From the NCBI GenBank assembly GCA_965229785.1, contig CBDDJS010000001.1, forward strand, positions 3,162,001 to 3,226,000: a DNA stretch of 64,000 nucleotides, read 5' to 3'. The position numbers and the translations under genes are program-made. Below, in pieces: positions 61,726 to 64,000 of this stretch (position 1 is its first letter; each line of letters starts with the position of its first letter). The DNA comes from JAWPMT01 sp965229785. Lineage in GTDB: Bacteria; Bacteroidota; Bacteroidia; Cytophagales; Cyclobacteriaceae. Below the pieces are notes generated by a model. The model saw only the letters and a program-made list of their open reading frames with translations. It was not told the origin of the DNA and made no database searches.

Positions 61726-62661
61726 TCACTGTCCTTGCCAATAACCAGCAAACTCCATTGCCCAGGCTATCCCAATGTGAATCATTACGCCACCCCAGAT
61801 GTTTTTCGTCTTTAGAGCAATTACGCCTAATACAAAACCTCCAAAAACAGAGCTTATGGTTTCTCCCAAAGGTTTTCCAAAATGCAGGAAGGCGTAACTC
61901 GCGAGCATGGCCAATACTACCTTGGGTCCTACCAATCGATAAAAGGCAAACAAGAGAAATCCACGAAAAAAAAGTTCTACGCCCAGGAAGTTTAGCGCAT
62001 AGGCTATTTCATAGCCCGCAATAGTGTACCACTCGGACCATCCTTTTTGTTCCGCTAATTTGGTCCCGTAACTATACTTATATCTGGGGTAGTATTCCTG
62101 AATTTCGGAATGAAAAGACGCGGCAAAAATGATCAGGACGGCTATGGCCAGAAGCAACAGATAAGGTCTGAGTTTCACTTTTTTCACTTCCAATCCATAG
62201 TGGAAGGCAGGTCTTTTTTCTCCGAATTGATGAAAAATTAAAAGGGGCAAAACAACGGTTAAAGGTGCCACTCCCCAAAACAAGATTTTACTATAATACC
62301 CTCGTTCATAAAAAGTCAAATCGGAAAGCCAGTTAGTTGGTGTAAAATAAGCCCGGTCCAAACCCAGAATAAGAAAACCGACAATCATCTTTATCCAAAA
62401 TTCACGGCTCCGGATCCAACCCGGGTCACCTTCACTACGATGAATTAACCAACATACAACAAAAAATGGGAAGCCCTGATAGACCGCCATAATTGGCATG
62501 TGATACCAACTTCGATAAAATCGATCGATATACTGGTCTTCAAAATCCAACCAATAATTGATCCCAATGGTAATGAAGAGAAAAAGACCACAGGCAAGGA
62601 AGAGTTTTTGGTGAAATTCTTCCCGCCAATAAGCCTTAAGGTCATCAACGATAGGCTTCAT
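61726..62661 (-). CDS. CPBP family intramembrane protease-like protein
   Basis: 311-aa membrane protein with about eight hydrophobic helices. The C-terminal CPBP core has NFLGVELFFRGFLLF, FLHFGKPLGETISSVFGGFVLG and MIHIGIAWAMEF. The usual EE pair is VE here, so one of the two glutamates is missing and activity is less certain; E-x-x-x-R and both His motifs remain. It follows the Nudix gene by 18 bp, likely one transcript. Confidence 0.83.
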   Translation of the reverse strand: MKPIVDDLKAYWREEFHQKLFLACGLFLFITIGINYWLDFEDQYIDRFYRSWYHMPIMAVYQGFPFFVVCWLIHRSEGDPGWIRSREFWIKMIVGFLILGLDRAYFTPTNWLSDLTFYERGYYSKILFWGVAPLTVVLPLLIFHQFGEKRPAFHYGLEVKKVKLRPYLLLLAIAVLIIFAASFHSEIQEYYPRYKYSYGTKLAEQKGWSEWYTIAGYEIAYALNFLGVELFFRGFLLFAFYRLVGPKVVLAMLASYAFLHFGKPLGETISSVFGGFVLGVIALKTKNIWGGVMIHIGIAWAMEFAGYWQGQ

Positions 62662-62679
62662 TCAGAAGTGACTTATGAT

Positions 62680-63078
62680 CTAGCTTAGCTGTCCGTTCGT
62701 TTTGAGGTGATCGAATATCTTCTTATCCACTTCCGAGATGATGTCCATGTTTTGTGTATCCAACCATCGAACTTCTTCGATTTCGCTGGTGGCCTGAAGG
62801 ATACCATTGTAGTCGGCATAGTAGCAGGTCATTTTAACCATAACACCTTTAGGGCCTCCATCAGATTGTGCAGTAAAAGTGCCCATGTACTTGATGGTTT
62901 CAGGCACAATATTGACATTCAGTTCTTCTTTAATTTCCCGAATGAGGGTTGCTTCGTCGCTCTCACCCGGTTCTCTTTTGCCCCCAGGCAGATAAAAGTT
63001 GCTTTTGCCTTTCGACCGGGCGCTTAATATCTTGTCATTTTGGAGTTCGATCCATGCGATCTTATCTATCTCTTTCAT
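62680..63078 (-). CDS. Nudix hydrolase
   Basis: 132-aa hydrolase that cleaves nucleoside diphosphates linked to another group. The ATG at 63078 (MKEIDKIAWIEL) is used. The Nudix box is complete: GGKREPGESDEATLIREIKE-EL, with the metal-binding REIKEE-L helix. FYLPGG precedes it and EVRWLD follows, a pattern of small ADP-ribose/MutT-like members. The substrate cannot be told from sequence. It is followed by the CPBP gene. Confidence 0.94.
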   Translation of the reverse strand: MKEIDKIAWIELQNDKILSARSKGKSNFYLPGGKREPGESDEATLIREIKEELNVNIVPETIKYMGTFTAQSDGGPKGVMVKMTCYYADYNGILQATSEIEEVRWLDTQNMDIISEVDKKIFDHLKTNGQLS

Positions 63079-63218
63079 TGTCCTCAAATTTATTGGAATC
63101 AGAATATCCGATCATCTTACCATTAATGATTTTATCCTAATTTTGAGCTGACGGGGGTTTCACCTCTCAAAACAACTGAATGATTTCAATTATCCCTCCT
63201 GAATTACTCATTTTCAAA

Positions 63219-64000
63219 ATGAAGCAACTCTTATTAACCACCTTGATCTTAATGTCTAATCCCCTTTTCTCCCAGCACATGAAAAAATCGGAATCGGTCC
63301 AAATCAATGGAAATTCGCTGTATTACGAAGTTTATGGCCAAGGTGAACCCCTGATCTTTTTACATGGATACAGTCTATCCTCCACCTCGTGGCAGCCCTA
63401 TGTTTCTGACTTTCAGAATAATTACGAAGTATATCTCATCGACCTGACCGGACATGGTCAGTCAAGTCCTTTCAAAGCTCAACTATCCATCCGAGGTGTG
63501 GCAGAAGATCTCAATAAGCTGCTCACCTACCTGAAGTTGGATCGAATCAAAGCCATTGGCTTCAGTTTTGGTGGTGATGTACTCTATCAACTTGCCCTGA
63601 TACGTCCTGAATTGATCTCATCTATGATCACCGTTGGCGCAACCGGAACATGGGATATCAATGATTTCCCTCAATACCTGGAGGTCTATACCTACGAACA
63701 AAAAGAAAAATTTCCATGGCTTCAAAGTTCACATGCTTCGGATGATCACATCAGGGGTATTCTGGAACAGTTCCAACATTATACCGTACGTCTGAGCAAT
63801 GAAGAGATCGCACGGATTCAACCAGAAGTATTCATTATTATCGGTGATGATGATGAGGGAATGGATCTGGCCGAGGTAGCCAGGTTAAAAAAGCACCTCT
63901 CGCAATCAGACATTTGGATTTTGCCTAATGTATCTCATGGTGCGCATGAGGGGGTGCACAAAGAAGAATTTATCACTAAAGCCAAGCGGTTTCTTTCAAA
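63219..64000 (+). CDS. Secreted alpha/beta hydrolase (partial at window edge)
   Basis: 260 codons are visible and the frame is open at the right edge. The ATG at 63219 gives a signal peptide (MKQLLLTTLILMSNPLFSQ); an ATG at 63180 is upstream. The fold shows FLHGYSLSSTSWQ, the nucleophile elbow GFSFGGDVLYQ and a late NVSHGAHEG (His). The acid is probably in IIIGDDDEGMDL. It resembles the hydrolase at 48284. Substrate unknown. Confidence 0.88.
   Translation, partial: MKQLLLTTLILMSNPLFSQHMKKSESVQINGNSLYYEVYGQGEPLIFLHGYSLSSTSWQPYVSDFQNNYEVYLIDLTGHGQSSPFKAQLSIRGVAEDLNKLLTYLKLDRIKAIGFSFGGDVLYQLALIRPELISSMITVGATGTWDINDFPQYLEVYTYEQKEKFPWLQSSHASDDHIRGILEQFQHYTVRLSNEEIARIQPEVFIIIGDDDEGMDLAEVARLKKHLSQSDIWILPNVSHGAHEGVHKEEFITKAKRFLS

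Noticed and set aside
1..64000. Prophage, transposase, tRNA or rRNA genes
   Set aside because: None of the proteins resembles phage structural, integrase or transposase families, and no tRNA cloverleaf or rRNA stretch was noticed by eye; a tRNAscan or Infernal run would be needed to exclude them fully.

Overview
The window looks like a chromosomal segment of a Bacteroidota bacterium, most likely order Cytophagales and probably marine or soil-dwelling. The evidence is the dcw gene order, a T9SS sorting domain on a giant surface protein, a hybrid two-component protein ending in an AraC domain, paired FtsX-type permease domains, Bacteroidota-style lipoproteins, and the lack of clear Shine-Dalgarno sequences. 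The genus is not determined. I saw no rRNA, tRNA, CRISPR array, transposase or phage structural gene.

Region 1 (1-13326, all minus strand) is the division and cell wall (dcw) operon, transcribed mraZ-rsmH-ftsL-ftsI-murE-mraY-(125-aa unknown)-murD-ftsW-murG-murC-ftsQ-ftsA. Most junctions overlap by 4-20 bp. MurE carries the DNPR signature of meso-diaminopimelate enzymes. Two MraZ-type TGGGN-N5-TGGGN sites, on opposite strands, lie upstream of mraZ.

Region 2 (13.8-31 kb) is mixed housekeeping and accessory content. It holds an erythromycin-esterase-like protein, a molybdopterin oxidoreductase with a flavin reductase and MsrA (oxidative damage repair), a CadC-like membrane regulator with TolB-like repeats, a dienelactone-hydrolase-like protein, an FtsX-type ABC permease and a double VOC protein. 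An ECF sigma factor with a small membrane protein, CPBP and M1 peptidases (the M1 protein seems to carry a C-terminal beta-barrel), and a toxin/immunity-like pair whose first gene has an eCIS-cargo-like leader follow.

Region 3 (32.3-36.8 kb) is a compact defence island, all minus strand: a PF16872-like abortive infection protein, a CAP12/PF10137-like TIR protein, and a Shedu (DUF4263)-type nuclease with a receiver-like N-terminus. The AbiC-like gene is bounded by integron-like GTTAGGC/GCCTAAC boxes. The TIR and Shedu genes are bracketed by two direct copies of a structured repeat element, one of which contains four 42-bp tandem units. This is the most unusual part of the window.

Region 4 (36.8-46 kb) holds a 1837-aa T9SS-secreted surface protein with two beta-helix modules and nine Ig-like repeats of exactly 96 codons. 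It is divergent from a TPR hybrid histidine kinase/response regulator/AraC protein.

Region 5 (45.9-64 kb) contains a PepSY protein, an intradiol dioxygenase, AraC regulators, alpha/beta hydrolases, a YdjC-type deacetylase, lspA and a WD40 protein. A hydrolase gene broken by one in-frame TAA, a GH-like lipoprotein, a YciI/ECF pair, a PLP enzyme with a long N-terminal extension, a PKD/LamG lipoprotein, a CPBP protease, a Nudix hydrolase and a partial alpha/beta hydrolase complete the window.
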